The notes: generated by a model from the sequence alone, not told the origin. A stretch of DNA of 64,000 nucleotides from Verrucomicrobiota bacterium (GCA_019510185.1 JAEKKV010000010.1:186001-250000), one strand, 5' to 3'. Positions 25,208-34,193 are shown, counted from the first letter of the stretch. A program made the numbers and translations.

Positions 25208-26110
25208 TCAGGGGTGGAAAACCAGGCGGTCCGCCACCAGCACGCCCAATTGCAACGGGAGCCAGGCGATGGAAGTGAAAAACAATTTGCGTGCCGCCGG
25301 ATCGCGGTTTTCCGGCCGCAAGAACATCGCCGCCCGGACGATGAACCAGATGCCAAGCAGCAGGGTGACGCCCGCGTAATAAACGCTCGTAAGTCCGAGT
25401 GCGGAGGGCAGCAGACTGACGGCTACCAGCGCCAGGGTGTTGAAGAAAGACCAGGCGGCCACCCGGTGGCCCTCGGTGTCGCGCACCGGCAGCATGGGAA
25501 AGTTGACCGCCGAATAATCGCGGCGATAGGTCCACGCCACCGCCATGAAATGCGGAATCTGCCAGAACAGGAGGATGCCGAACAGAATCCAGCCGAGCGC
25601 GGAGACCCGATACTCGGCCGCGGACCAGCCGATGAGCGGGGGAAACGCGCCCGCCACCGCGCCGATTTCCGTGGACCAGCGCGACCAGCGTTTCGCCGGC
25701 GTGTAGATGGCGAGATAGGAGACGATCGTGAGCAGTGCGAAGATCGTGGCGAGGCCGTTGACCTGGGCGAAAAGGCACGCCAGCCCCGCCGCGCATAAAA
25801 TCCAGCCGAGGACGAAGGCCGACCCGGTCGCGATTTTTCCCGAAGGCAGGGGGCGGTCCGCCGTGCGCTTCATCTGCGCGTCGGTGTCGCGCTCCATCCA
25901 TTGGTTGAGCGCGGCCACGCCGCCGGCGCAGGCGGAGGTGCCGAGGGTCGTGAACAGGAATTCCTGTGGATGCCAGCCGGGGCGGGCCGCCACATAGCCA
26001 ACCAGCGTGGTGACAACCGAGAGAAAACTCAGCCGCGGTTTGGTGAGCGCGAGGTAATCGCCAAAACAAGGCCGGGCGGAGGTGGCGGAGCTGAGGGTGG
26101 CTTCGCTCAT
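25208..26110 (-). CDS. ctaB: protoheme IX farnesyltransferase (heme O synthase)
   Basis: 300 residues from MSEATLSSAT at 26110; the stop of ctaA overlaps this start as ATGA. It attaches a farnesyl group to heme b to give heme O. The prenyl-diphosphate site is in NQWMERDTDAQMKRTADRPL, the UbiA-type NxxxDxxxD motif followed by the basic RT..RP stretch. About nine hydrophobic segments span the rest; YTPAKRWSRWSTEIGAVAGAFPPLIGW is the second conserved loop. Product goes on to CtaA. Only 5 bp separate it from the DUF420 gene. Confidence 0.95.
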   Translation of the reverse strand: MSEATLSSATSARPCFGDYLALTKPRLSFLSVVTTLVGYVAARPGWHPQEFLFTTLGTSACAGGVAALNQWMERDTDAQMKRTADRPLPSGKIATGSAFVLGWILCAAGLACLFAQVNGLATIFALLTIVSYLAIYTPAKRWSRWSTEIGAVAGAFPPLIGWSAAEYRVSALGWILFGILLFWQIPHFMAVAWTYRRDYSAVNFPMLPVRDTEGHRVAAWSFFNTLALVAVSLLPSALGLTSVYYAGVTLLLGIWFIVRAAMFLRPENRDPAARKLFFTSIAWLPLQLGVLVADRLVFHP

Positions 26111-27105
26111 GCGGCGAGGGTGGGGGTGGCGTCCGCGATGGTTTCGCGGTGCAGCCACCACGTGATTCCAAACGTCGTGGCGAGGGTGCAGGCGCCGACG
26201 ATCACGTGCGCCGTGGTGTAATAAGGATCGCGCGTCGTCCAGATGACCGAGGCGCCGAGGGCGATTTGCAGGAGAAGCAGTCCGGCCATCACCGCAGCCG
26301 CCTCTTTAAGTCCGGGGGCGGTGTTCCGTTCGCGCCAGATGCGGAGGGCAAACCAAGGCAACGCGATCACCAGTACGCCCGCCATCACGCGGTGCGCAAA
26401 ATGAATGCCCACGCGGAAATCCCACGCCGGGGGCAACCAGCTTCCGTCGGCGGCCGAGGCGGGGAACACCGGAATCGCCAGTCCCGCGTAGCTGTGGCGC
26501 ATGATGGCGGCGATCGCGAGTTGGACGAGCAGCAGCGTGCAGCAGACCACGCCAGTCCGGCGCAGTTTGGCACCGGCCTTGATTGTCGCGGACGAGGCGG
26601 GGATGGTCCATGGCCGCGACAGGCTCAGCGCGATCGCGAGAAGGGTGCACACATAAATCTGGGCGAGGCAGGCGTGCAGCATGGCAAAGAGCCGGCCGAC
26701 GCTGTTGTTGACCGTTTCCACATGCAGATGATCGAGCAGCACGCGCAAGCCGCCCACGACCGCCTGTGCCAGCACCAGGGCGACGGCGAAGCCGGCGAGC
26801 TTGCGTAGCCAGCGGCGCTCCTCGCGGCACCAGATCCAGATGGCGAGGACGATGGTGATGAGACTCATCATTTCGGCGCTCAGCCGGTGGGAGTGTTCGG
26901 CGAATTCGGCGGCGTCCGACAGCCAGCCGGAGGGGTTGAGCGAGCCGTTCGAAAGGGGCCAGTCCTTGAAGACCATGCCGGCGCCGATGCTGGTGGTGAA
27001 AGCGCCGAGCATCACCAGCACGAAAACCCAGAGCCCGCCGATGGCGGCAAACCAGGCCAGCGAAGGCTTGTAAGCGGAGGTGCGGGAGGAAGGCGTGAGA
27101 CTCAT
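26107..27105 (-). CDS. ctaA: heme A synthase (COX15/CtaA family)
   Basis: 332 residues from MSLTPSSRTSAYKP at 27105. It oxidises the C8 methyl of heme O to a formyl group. Eight hydrophobic segments with four heme-ligand histidines are visible: EFAEHSHRLSAEMM, FAMLHACLAQIY, GIHFAHRVMAGVL and YTTAHVIVGACTLA. The first periplasmic loop holds FKDWPLSNGSLNP, as in proteobacterial/COX15 type 2 enzymes, and lacks the Cys pair of Bacillus CtaA. The start region is divergent with the Sco gene, 87 bp apart, so oxidase assembly genes may be controlled together. Confidence 0.94.
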   Translation of the reverse strand: MSLTPSSRTSAYKPSLAWFAAIGGLWVFVLVMLGAFTTSIGAGMVFKDWPLSNGSLNPSGWLSDAAEFAEHSHRLSAEMMSLITIVLAIWIWCREERRWLRKLAGFAVALVLAQAVVGGLRVLLDHLHVETVNNSVGRLFAMLHACLAQIYVCTLLAIALSLSRPWTIPASSATIKAGAKLRRTGVVCCTLLLVQLAIAAIMRHSYAGLAIPVFPASAADGSWLPPAWDFRVGIHFAHRVMAGVLVIALPWFALRIWRERNTAPGLKEAAAVMAGLLLLQIALGASVIWTTRDPYYTTAHVIVGACTLATTFGITWWLHRETIADATPTLAA

Positions 27106-27192
27106 GAGCGGACGTTGTGACACGTGGAAGGGCGGACACTACCGGTCGCAATCCCTTTGACAATTTTTTCCTTGGTGCGAATCGGTAGGCGC

Positions 27193-28113
27193 ATGGGGTT
27201 TTCGAGGTTTCGTCTGTTGTCCGCCATGGGTCTTGTCCTGCTTGCGCTGGTCTTGCCGGGGTGCAAGCGCGCCGGCGGGGATGTGTCCGCCGCGCCCGCC
27301 GAAAACGAATCGTCAGAAAAACGCTACCCGCTCGTCGGCGAGATCCTGAAGGTTGATGCAACGCACAACACCTTACTCGTCCGGCACGAAAACATCCCCG
27401 GTCTCATGCCGGCGATGACCATGGAATTCGCCGTTTCCGCCGGCGACATTGCCAATGCCGCCGAGGGTCGGCGCATCCGCGCGGAGTTGGTGATGGCTGC
27501 ATCTGGCGATGCCCGTCTGGAAAAAATCTGGCCGATCGATCCCGTGGCGGAGTCCACCGTGTCGGCCTCCGCGGCCTCCCTTCGGCAGGAGACCGCCATT
27601 CGCGGCAGATCCGCCTATCGCGAGGTTGGTGAGGCGATGCCCGATTTCGCGCTTTACGATCAGAACGGCAAGGTGGTCTCGGCCGCGCGCTTCCGGGGAC
27701 GGCAGATCATGCTCAACTTTATTTTCACGCGTTGTCCCGTCGCCACGATGTGCCCGGCGTCCACCGCGAAGATGATGACGGCCCAGCGCCAGGCGCGCGC
27801 GGCGGGCGTGGCCAACATTGAGTTCATCTCCATCACGCTCGACCCCGAGTACGACACGCCCGGCGTACTGAAGGATTACGCGCTGACGCGCGGCATCGAT
27901 CTCACCAATTTCTCGCTGCTCACCGGTCCGGAAAAGGCGATCAAGGATCTGCTCACCCAGTTCGGCATTATCGCGGAATTCGACGGCGGCATTCTCAAGC
28001 ACACGCTGGCGACCCTGCTCATCAACGAACAGGGCAAGATCGTCTGGCGCACCGACGGCAGTCAGTGGTCGCCTGAGGAATTCGTCGAGAAAATGCACAA
28101 GGGCGGAACGTGA
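27193..28113 (+). CDS. lipoprotein with CusF-like copper domain fused to Sco1/SenC thioredoxin domain
   Basis: 306 residues from MGFSRFRLLSAMG. A lipobox LVLPGC places the lipid on Cys24. Residues about 40-115 match the CusF copper-binding fold: YPLVGEILKVD, then HENIPGLMPAMTMEFAV, with the Met pair. From about 145 a Sco/SenC domain begins (AMPDFALYDQNGKV). Its copper site is FTRCPVATMCP, Cys181 and Cys187 with five residues between instead of three, and the conserved His270 in ILKHTLATLL. Expected role: metallation of CuA in subunit II at the membrane surface. The fusion could pass Cu(I) from one domain to the other. Confidence 0.9.
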   Translation: MGFSRFRLLSAMGLVLLALVLPGCKRAGGDVSAAPAENESSEKRYPLVGEILKVDATHNTLLVRHENIPGLMPAMTMEFAVSAGDIANAAEGRRIRAELVMAASGDARLEKIWPIDPVAESTVSASAASLRQETAIRGRSAYREVGEAMPDFALYDQNGKVVSAARFRGRQIMLNFIFTRCPVATMCPASTAKMMTAQRQARAAGVANIEFISITLDPEYDTPGVLKDYALTRGIDLTNFSLLTGPEKAIKDLLTQFGIIAEFDGGILKHTLATLLINEQGKIVWRTDGSQWSPEEFVEKMHKGGT

Positions 28114-29033
28114 GCCTCGGCGCCGGCATTCGCACGTTGGACGCCGCCCGCTGGCGGAGCATTGCGATGATCACCCTCATCGCCGTGGTTTTATACGTCG
28201 GTTTTCGCGCGCTGCCCACGGGCACGAATTTGCATTCGGTGGATTTTGCCGTGCAGGGCAAGGGCATGGTCGACTACTGTGATCCGGCGAATCCGCAGTT
28301 CATTCCTGTGACCACGGCGCGTTCGCCCGTGGAAATGACGCTGATCGGCGACGGTCCGGCGGTGCCCGGAAAAACCGGCCGCTATGTCCTCGTTTTGAAG
28401 ACTTCGACGGGGAAGCCGGTGGGGCCGGCGGACCTGCTGGTCGCCCACACGCGAAAGCTGCACCTGCTCATCGCGGATCCCACATTGAGTGATTACCAGC
28501 ACGTTCATCCGGAGCCGGGGGCCCGGCCGGGCGAGTGGACTTTTGCGTTCGCGCCGCGGTTGGCGGGGACTTACCGGGTGTTTGCGGATTTCACGCCGGC
28601 GGCCACCGCGCGCGGACTTTACGCTTCCACGGATCTGTCGGTCGCGGGATCGGTTGCGCCGAGCCCGCATGGGCTTTCCTGGCGGGCGGACGTCGATGGG
28701 TATCGCTTCCAATTATCTCCCGGCGACGCTCCCATCGTCGCGCGGCAGATCGTCAACCTGACGTTTACCCTCACCCGCGACGATGGCGGCCCCGTCCTGA
28801 TGGAGCCGGTGATGGACGCTTACGCGCATCTGGTGGCCTTCGATGTCGATCGAGGCGGTTTCGCGCACCTGCATCCCAATGAAACCGACCTAACGCTTCC
28901 GCCTGATGCCGTCCGTCCGCGCCTCACGTTCAAGGTCACGCTTCCGAGCAGCGGCCTTTATGTGATCTGGGCGCAAGTGAAGCTCGCCGGTCGCGAGGTG
29001 TTCGCGCCGTTCTGGTTCGAGGTGGCGCCGTGA
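28110..29033 (+). CDS. membrane-anchored protein with two HxHP beta-sandwich modules, probable copper partner of Sco
   Basis: 307 residues from a GTG overlapping the Sco stop (GTGA). One N-terminal hydrophobic segment (about 18-38) anchors a periplasmic part. That part seems to contain a duplicated module. The first carries AHTRKLHLLIADP, then H131-V-H133-P; the second carries YAHLVAFDVDRGG, then H253-L-H255-P. Each is followed by a beta-rich stretch ending GTYRVFADFTP or GLYVIWAQVKLAG. An early segment, KGMVDYCDPANPQFIPV, looks like a third site with one Cys. His-rich pairs and translational coupling to the CusF-Sco fusion suggest copper handling, which is inference. I do not recognise a named family. 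Confidence 0.7.
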   Translation: MSLGAGIRTLDAARWRSIAMITLIAVVLYVGFRALPTGTNLHSVDFAVQGKGMVDYCDPANPQFIPVTTARSPVEMTLIGDGPAVPGKTGRYVLVLKTSTGKPVGPADLLVAHTRKLHLLIADPTLSDYQHVHPEPGARPGEWTFAFAPRLAGTYRVFADFTPAATARGLYASTDLSVAGSVAPSPHGLSWRADVDGYRFQLSPGDAPIVARQIVNLTFTLTRDDGGPVLMEPVMDAYAHLVAFDVDRGGFAHLHPNETDLTLPPDAVRPRLTFKVTLPSSGLYVIWAQVKLAGREVFAPFWFEVAP

Positions 29034-29051
29034 ACGGCGCCTGGCACCAGC

Positions 29052-29741
29052 CTATGAGCTGGGCTTCCAGCCGGCTTTTTTGATCTGTTCGCTCGAGGTA
29101 AATTCCGCCACCACCTTGCCGTTGAGTGACACGCGCACCCACACGCCGGCCAGATCGTCGCCCCATTTGTTGTATTTGGAATTATCGTAGCCCCAATCGG
29201 GGTTATATTTGCTCTTCCGGAGCGTTAGGGTGTCGGTTTTTAAAATGACGGATTTTCCTCCCTCCAAAAGTGAGACCGGGATTTTGCCGGTCTTTCGTTT
29301 GAGCGGGAGGTCGGAGCCTTGGCCGACGCCCGATTCGCTTTGGGTATAGAAAAGGATATAATCGACTTTGAAGTCGGACGCCGCGTCCGCTGCGTCGTTG
29401 AAGAGCGTGATGGAATAGCCTGCTTTTTCCGTAGTCGTCTGTATCGCCTCGGTATTACGGTGTTCCGTAGCCGTATGAAAGGGACTAGCGGTGAAGTGGA
29501 GTTTAACCTCCACGTGCTGGCGTCGCCAAGTGGCAATGTACGTGATGTCTTCCTTGACGAGAGAATCAAAGGGAAGCGTGAACACCTGGCCGTCTTCACG
29601 CCGGACGCGGATCTGGTCGTCCTTCACGCTCAGCAGCTCGGCTTGAATCGTGCGCCCTTGCGTATCGGTAAACGTGTGCAGTTCCGCACGGACGCAGGTG
29701 GCTGTCCCGATTATGCAAAGAGCCAAGGCGAGACGCTTCAT
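29052..29741 (-). CDS. exported SHD1-like protein
   Basis: 229 residues from MKRLALALCIIGTATCVRA at 29741, a signal peptide with likely cut at VRA-E. The mature protein starts ELHTFTDTQGRTIQAELLSV, then DDQIRVRREDGQVFTLPFDSL. This is the short SLA1-homology-like (SHD1) pattern, very common in exported proteins of Planctomycetes and Verrucomicrobia. After it comes a predicted beta domain of about 150 residues without known motifs. Function unknown. It is antisense to its neighbours and its start is 126 bp from the ATPase start on the other strand, so the two promoters are back to back. Confidence 0.7.
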   Translation of the reverse strand: MKRLALALCIIGTATCVRAELHTFTDTQGRTIQAELLSVKDDQIRVRREDGQVFTLPFDSLVKEDITYIATWRRQHVEVKLHFTASPFHTATEHRNTEAIQTTTEKAGYSITLFNDAADAASDFKVDYILFYTQSESGVGQGSDLPLKRKTGKIPVSLLEGGKSVILKTDTLTLRKSKYNPDWGYDNSKYNKWGDDLAGVWVRVSLNGKVVAEFTSSEQIKKAGWKPSS

Positions 29742-29867
29742 AAGGAAGCCCTCACCATTGACGCGCGGGCTCCTGATGCAAGTTTTCGATAATTGGGGGT
29801 TCACCTATGCAGGGTATCGGGTGATTTGACGACCGATGGACGGCGGCCCACGGTGGGTATTTATCGC

Positions 29868-31823
29868 ATGCCCCGTGAATTTAATAAGCCCGATCACTCT
29901 GAGCCCGGATTGCAGGCCGACCAGCGTCTGGTGGACCGGGCTTGGCTGAAAATCGGCGCGGCACTGGCCGTGGCCGCGCAGGCGATGGTGTTTAGTCTGG
30001 CGATCAACCTGACCCCGGCGGAAGGCGCGGGATATTGGATCGTGCATGGCGGCTTGATCGGGACGGCACTGGCGGTGTTCGCCTTCCTCGGCGGAGATTT
30101 GGCACGGTCGGCAGGGGAGGCGCTGCGGGCACGCAGGATCAACGTCGACCTGTTGTTTTTGGTGACGCTGCTGGGGGCATTCACGGGTTCGTTGGTGAGC
30201 TCGTTGACGCACACCGGTTCGGTTTATTACGAGGTGGTTTCGGTGCTCATCGTGGTGCACACCACGGGCAAGATGCTGGGCGCGCGCAGCCGGTTGGCCG
30301 CGCTGCGCGCGGTGGATCGCACGCGGCGGACGTTCGACACCTGCAAGGTGCGGTTGGACGACGGCCGGGTGGAAACCAAGCCGGCCGCCGCCGTCACGCC
30401 GGCGGATCGGGTGGTGGTTTTTCCGGGAGACGCGATTTCCGTGGATGGGGAGATCGTGGACGGATGCGGCTACGTGCAGGCGACCTCCATGACCGGAGAA
30501 TGGCGTCCGGTGTCAGCGGGGCCGGGCGACCGCGTGTTTGCGGGAACGTTTTCGGTGGATGCCCGATTCGAATTGCGCGTCATGCCGGGGCCTCGTCGGT
30601 TGGACGCGATTCTGGTGGAAGTCGAACGTGCCCGGGTCGCGCCGAGCGCGTTGCAACGGCAAGCGGACCGGTTGATGGCGTGGTTTCTGCCGCTCGTCAT
30701 CGGGGTGAGCGTGGCGACGTTTGTTTTTTGGATGACGTGGGGCCCATGGGATCGCGCGCTTTTTAATGCGATGGCCGTGCTGCTGGTCGCGTGTCCCTGC
30801 GCGCTGGGATTGGCGACGCCGGTGGCCGTGTGGAGCGGGCTGGCGCGGCTGGCGTCGTTCGGCTTGGTGGCGCGCACAGGGGACTTTCTCGACGGGCTGG
30901 CCCGCTGTGACATGGTGTGCTTTGACAAAACCGGCACCCTTTCCGGCGAAAATGGGTGTGTACTCGCCTGGCGCACCGCGCCGACCTGGACCTCCCGTGA
31001 ATCGTGGCTGAAGGCCGCCGTGGCCGCCTTGGAATCGCATTCGCATCATCCTGTGGCCAAATCGATAAAGGCGTTTTGTCACGTAATACGTGACAAACGG
31101 ATCGAAGCGGAGGGCGTGAGGGACGCTCCGGGGTTGGGCGTGGTGGGGCGGGTGAAAACCGATGCAGGCGAGTGGATTGAGCTGCGCGTTGGGGAACGGG
31201 CGTTGCATCCTGGACTGGCGGCACGGGACCCGGCGGAGAAGACAATTTATGTCACGGCGGACGGCGAACCGGCGGCGGAAATCACACTGGGTGAAACCTG
31301 GCGTGAGGGATTGGTGGATACATTGGACGAGTTGAAGGCGCTGGGACTCGCGGTTGAGGTGCTCACGGGCGATCCGCATCCGCCGGCCGACCTGGGCGTG
31401 CCGGTGCGCGGCGGACTCACGCCGGCGGAAAAACAGGCGCGCGTTCGTGCGCTCGTGGCGGAGGGACGTACCGTGTTCTTCGCCGGCGACGGGGTGAATG
31501 ACGCGGCGGCGATGGGCGCCGCGCAGGCGTCCCTTGCGATGCGTGGCGGGAGCGAACTGGCGTGCGCGGCGGCGATGGCGGTGTTTGCCGGAGAAGATCT
31601 GCGATTTTTGCCGGAGGCCGTCCGGGTGGCGCGGAACGTGGCGAGCGGCGTGCGGCAAAACCTGCTGTTCGCCGCGGCCTACAACCTGGCGGGCATGACG
31701 CTGGCGGCCGCGGGCCTGCTGCATCCGGTGGTGGCGGCTCTTCTCATGGTAGGCTCGAGCGCGTGGGTGAGCGTGCGCGCTTTGCGGAGCGCGGGCGCTA
31801 GAACCGCAGGTGTTTCACCGTGA
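29868..31823 (+). CDS. copper-type P1B ATPase without N-terminal metal-binding domain
   Basis: 651 residues from MPREFNKPDH at 29868. P-type motifs: TSMTGEW (actuator), VACPCALGLATP with the CPC transport site of Cu(I)-type pumps, CFDKTGTLS (phosphorylated Asp), SHHPVAKS (HP motif of the nucleotide domain) and FAGDGVNDAAAM. The usual N-terminal CxxC heavy-metal domain is absent. Eight membrane segments are expected. It likely exports Cu(I) or supplies copper for oxidase assembly (CtpA/FixI-like), since CtaG, Sco and ctaA are near. The gene contains a 23-bp perfect palindrome (31075-31097). Its last 26 bases overlap the convergent AMP nucleosidase gene. Confidence 0.9.
   Translation: MPREFNKPDHSEPGLQADQRLVDRAWLKIGAALAVAAQAMVFSLAINLTPAEGAGYWIVHGGLIGTALAVFAFLGGDLARSAGEALRARRINVDLLFLVTLLGAFTGSLVSSLTHTGSVYYEVVSVLIVVHTTGKMLGARSRLAALRAVDRTRRTFDTCKVRLDDGRVETKPAAAVTPADRVVVFPGDAISVDGEIVDGCGYVQATSMTGEWRPVSAGPGDRVFAGTFSVDARFELRVMPGPRRLDAILVEVERARVAPSALQRQADRLMAWFLPLVIGVSVATFVFWMTWGPWDRALFNAMAVLLVACPCALGLATPVAVWSGLARLASFGLVARTGDFLDGLARCDMVCFDKTGTLSGENGCVLAWRTAPTWTSRESWLKAAVAALESHSHHPVAKSIKAFCHVIRDKRIEAEGVRDAPGLGVVGRVKTDAGEWIELRVGERALHPGLAARDPAEKTIYVTADGEPAAEITLGETWREGLVDTLDELKALGLAVEVLTGDPHPPADLGVPVRGGLTPAEKQARVRALVAEGRTVFFAGDGVNDAAAMGAAQASLAMRGGSELACAAAMAVFAGEDLRFLPEAVRVARNVASGVRQNLLFAAAYNLAGMTLAAAGLLHPVVAALLMVGSSAWVSVRALRSAGARTAGVSP
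31075..31097. repeat. 23-bp perfect palindrome inside the copper ATPase gene
   Basis: TTTGTCACGTA at 31075-31085 and TACGTGACAAA at 31087-31097 are exact reverse complements around one A. It encodes FCHVIRDK in frame, in the nucleotide-binding domain, just after the HP motif. It is much more AT-rich than the surrounding coding sequence. It looks like an operator or an inserted short palindrome; no mobile element is attached. Confidence 0.8.
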
Positions 31824-32568
31824 GTCCGTTGTTGATGAGCTGCTTCAGGGAATCGATGCCGATCTTGAGGTGGTCGTCGACGTAAGTCGTGTCCACCTGC
31901 TCGTCGCTTTCGGTGGTCTTGACGCCTTCGGGTGTCATCGGCTGGTCGCTGACGAGGAGGAGCGCGCCGGTGGGGACCTGGTTGAAAAAGCCGGTCATGA
32001 AAATCGTCGCGGTCTCCATGTCGATGGCCATCGCGTGGATTTTCTTCAGGTACTTTTTGAACTTGTCGTCATGTTCCCAGACGCGCCGGTTGGTCGTGTA
32101 AACCGTGCCGGTCCAGTAATCGCGGGCATAGTCGCGGATGGTGGTCGAGATGGCCTTCTGTAGAGCAAACGCGGGGAGGGCGGGAACCTCGGGCGGGAAA
32201 TAGTCGCTGCTCGTGCCCTCGCCGCGGATGGCGGCGATGGGCAGGATGAGATCGCCGATTTCCGCGCGGTGTTTGATGCCTCCGCATTTGCCGAGAAACA
32301 GAACGGCGGCGGGTTTGATGGCGCTGAGGAGGTCCATCACGGTGGCGGCGGTCGCGCTGCCCATGCCGAAATTGATGATGGTGATCCGTCCTGCCGTGGC
32401 GCTGGGCATGGGCTTGTCCTTGCCTTTCACCGGCACGCGATTCCATTGCGCGAAAAGCTTAACGTAGCGCTGAAAATTCGTGAGCAGGATGTAGTCGCCA
32501 AATTCGTCGAGGGGCACGCCGGTGTAGCGAGGAAGCCAGTTTTCGACGATTTCGCGGCGGGTCTTCAT
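31798..32568 (-). CDS. amn: AMP nucleosidase, short form
   Basis: 256 residues starting MKTRREIVENWLPRYTG. It splits AMP into adenine and ribose 5-phosphate. The phosphorylase fold is visible in INFGMGSATAATVMDLLSAI, LFLGKCGGIKHRAEIGDLILP, the ribose/base region AMAIDMETATIFMTGFF, and LLVSDQPMTPEGVKT with the catalytic Asp. The length matches the compact form found in Bacteroidetes and Chlamydiae; the N-terminal regulatory domain of the E. coli 480-residue enzyme is absent. The family also contains purine nucleoside phosphorylase-like members, but WLPRYTG and the AIDMET block fit Amn best. Confidence 0.87.
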   Translation of the reverse strand: MKTRREIVENWLPRYTGVPLDEFGDYILLTNFQRYVKLFAQWNRVPVKGKDKPMPSATAGRITIINFGMGSATAATVMDLLSAIKPAAVLFLGKCGGIKHRAEIGDLILPIAAIRGEGTSSDYFPPEVPALPAFALQKAISTTIRDYARDYWTGTVYTTNRRVWEHDDKFKKYLKKIHAMAIDMETATIFMTGFFNQVPTGALLLVSDQPMTPEGVKTTESDEQVDTTYVDDHLKIGIDSLKQLINNGLTVKHLRF

Positions 32569-32629
32569 GCGACGATTCTAGCAGGATGGCCGTCCGGCGC
32601 ACGGCAAAACCGCCCGGAGACGATCCTGT

Positions 32630-33526
32630 TTAAACCCCGGCGAGGGCGTTGGCGGTGTTCAGGTGCTCCGTGCCGGTGTACTTCAGCGACTGTTCGTCGG
32701 CATGATAACTGGAGCGGACCATCGCGCCGCTTTCGACGACACCGATGCCGATCGAGAGTCCGAATTCCTTCCAGCGGACGAATTCGTCGGGATGCACCCA
32801 GCGGGCGATTTTCCAATGCTGGGGCGTGGGCTGGAGGTATTGGCCGATGGTGAGGATATCGGTCTTGTCCGAAGCGATGTCGCGGAGGGTCTTTTCGATC
32901 TCGTGCTCTTCTTCGCCGAGGCCGAGCATGATGCCGGTCTTGGTGGTGAAGCCGCGGCTTTTCGCGTGTTGAAGAATGCTGCGCGAGCGCTCGTAACGGG
33001 CCTGCACGCGGACGGGCTTTTGCAGCCGTTCGACGGTTTCGAGGTTGTGGTTGAAAATGTCCGGCTTGGCGTCGAGCACGGTGTCGAGGTGGGCGGTGTT
33101 ACCTTTCCAATCGGGGGTGAGGACCTCGATGGCCGTGTGCGGATTACGGTGGCGCACGGCGCGGATGGTGGCGGCCCAGACGCCGGCGCCGCCGTCGGCG
33201 AGTTCGTCGCGGGCGACGCTCGTGATGACGCAGTGCTTGAGGTTCATCTTGGCCACGGCGTCGGCCACGCGGGCGGGTTCGCCGAGATCAAGCTCGGTGG
33301 GGCGGCCGGTTTGGATCGCGCAGAAGTTGCACGAGCGCGTGCAGATGTTGCCGAGGATCATCACGGTGGCGGTGCCGCGGGACCAGCATTCCCCGAGATT
33401 CGGACACTGCGCGCTCTGGCAAACCGTGTGGAGCGAATGGTCGTCCACGAGCTTGCGCACGGCGGAGTAGCCAGGGCCGGTGGGGAGTTTGGCACGGAGC
33501 CAGGAAGGTTTACGCGTGGTGTCCAT
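32630..33526 (-). CDS. lipA: lipoyl synthase
   Basis: 298 residues from MDTTRKPSWLRAKLPTG at 33526. This radical SAM enzyme inserts two sulfurs into octanoyl-protein. Auxiliary cluster cysteines are C36, C41 and C47 in CQSAQCPNLGEC; the SAM cluster is C62-TRS-C66-NF-C69. The end RSSYHAD carries the conserved Ser that binds the auxiliary cluster. The start lies inside lipB (17-base overlap on the same strand), so the pair is translated from one message. Confidence 0.97.
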   Translation of the reverse strand: MDTTRKPSWLRAKLPTGPGYSAVRKLVDDHSLHTVCQSAQCPNLGECWSRGTATVMILGNICTRSCNFCAIQTGRPTELDLGEPARVADAVAKMNLKHCVITSVARDELADGGAGVWAATIRAVRHRNPHTAIEVLTPDWKGNTAHLDTVLDAKPDIFNHNLETVERLQKPVRVQARYERSRSILQHAKSRGFTTKTGIMLGLGEEEHEIEKTLRDIASDKTDILTIGQYLQPTPQHWKIARWVHPDEFVRWKEFGLSIGIGVVESGAMVRSSYHADEQSLKYTGTEHLNTANALAGV

Positions 33527-34193
33527 CACTGTGTGAAAGGAACTTGGGTAACAGCGACCAGAACTCAATCGCGAGCACCTTTTTCACTTCGGCGAGATCC
33601 AGCTCGCGGCCGAGCTCGGCCTGCATGGAGGTGACGGTGCCTTCGCTGGCGCTAAGACCGCACGGAACAATCCCTTGGAAATGCATTAGGTTCACGTTTA
33701 CGTTTAAGGCGAACCCGTGATAGGTCACCCAGCGACGCACGGCGACGCCGATGGCGGCTATCTTGCGGTCGGCGAGCCAGAGGCCGGTCTTGCCTTCGCG
33801 GCGCGCGGCGGCGAGGCCGAGGACGCCGAGGCTGTTGATCATGACCTGTTCGAGGAAGCGCAGGTATTCGTGAAGGTCTTTGCGCGGGGCGAGGGAAACC
33901 ACGGGGTAGCCGACGATTTGTCCGGGGCCGTGATAGGTGATGTCACCGCCGCGGTTGGTTTTGACCACCTCGATGCCTTCGCGGGCGAGATGCGCCGGAT
34001 CCCACACGACGTGCCGGTCGGCTCCGTTGCGCAGGCCGATCGTGTAAACGGGTTCGTGTTCGGTGAACACGAGGGTGTCGCCGATCGTTTCGGCAATGCG
34101 GCCGATCACCAGTTCGTCCTGTGCACGCCAAGCCGCCTCGTAGCGGGTGCGGCCCCAGTCGAGGGTGGTGGCGGATGCGGCGGTGACGGTCAT
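33510..34193 (-). CDS. lipB: octanoyl-[acyl carrier protein]:protein N-octanoyltransferase
   Basis: 227 residues. It moves octanoate from ACP to the lipoyl domains, the step before LipA. Key motif RGGDITYHGPGQ is at 81-92, the catalytic Lys144 is in DRKIAAIGV, and the catalytic Cys178 is in GIVPCGLSASEGTVTS. Length and order match the family. It overlaps lipA by 17 bases. Thirty-four bases upstream on the same strand ends the DUF4010 gene, which may be cotranscribed but is unrelated in function. Confidence 0.96.
   Translation of the reverse strand: MTVTAASATTLDWGRTRYEAAWRAQDELVIGRIAETIGDTLVFTEHEPVYTIGLRNGADRHVVWDPAHLAREGIEVVKTNRGGDITYHGPGQIVGYPVVSLAPRKDLHEYLRFLEQVMINSLGVLGLAAARREGKTGLWLADRKIAAIGVAVRRWVTYHGFALNVNVNLMHFQGIVPCGLSASEGTVTSMQAELGRELDLAEVKKVLAIEFWSLLPKFLSHSDGHHA

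Noticed and set aside
27157..27185. A sigma-70 promoter for the Sco gene from TTGACA at 27157
   Set aside because: The sequence 17 bp downstream (GAATCG) is a poor -10 box and would lie only about 8 bases from the ATG.
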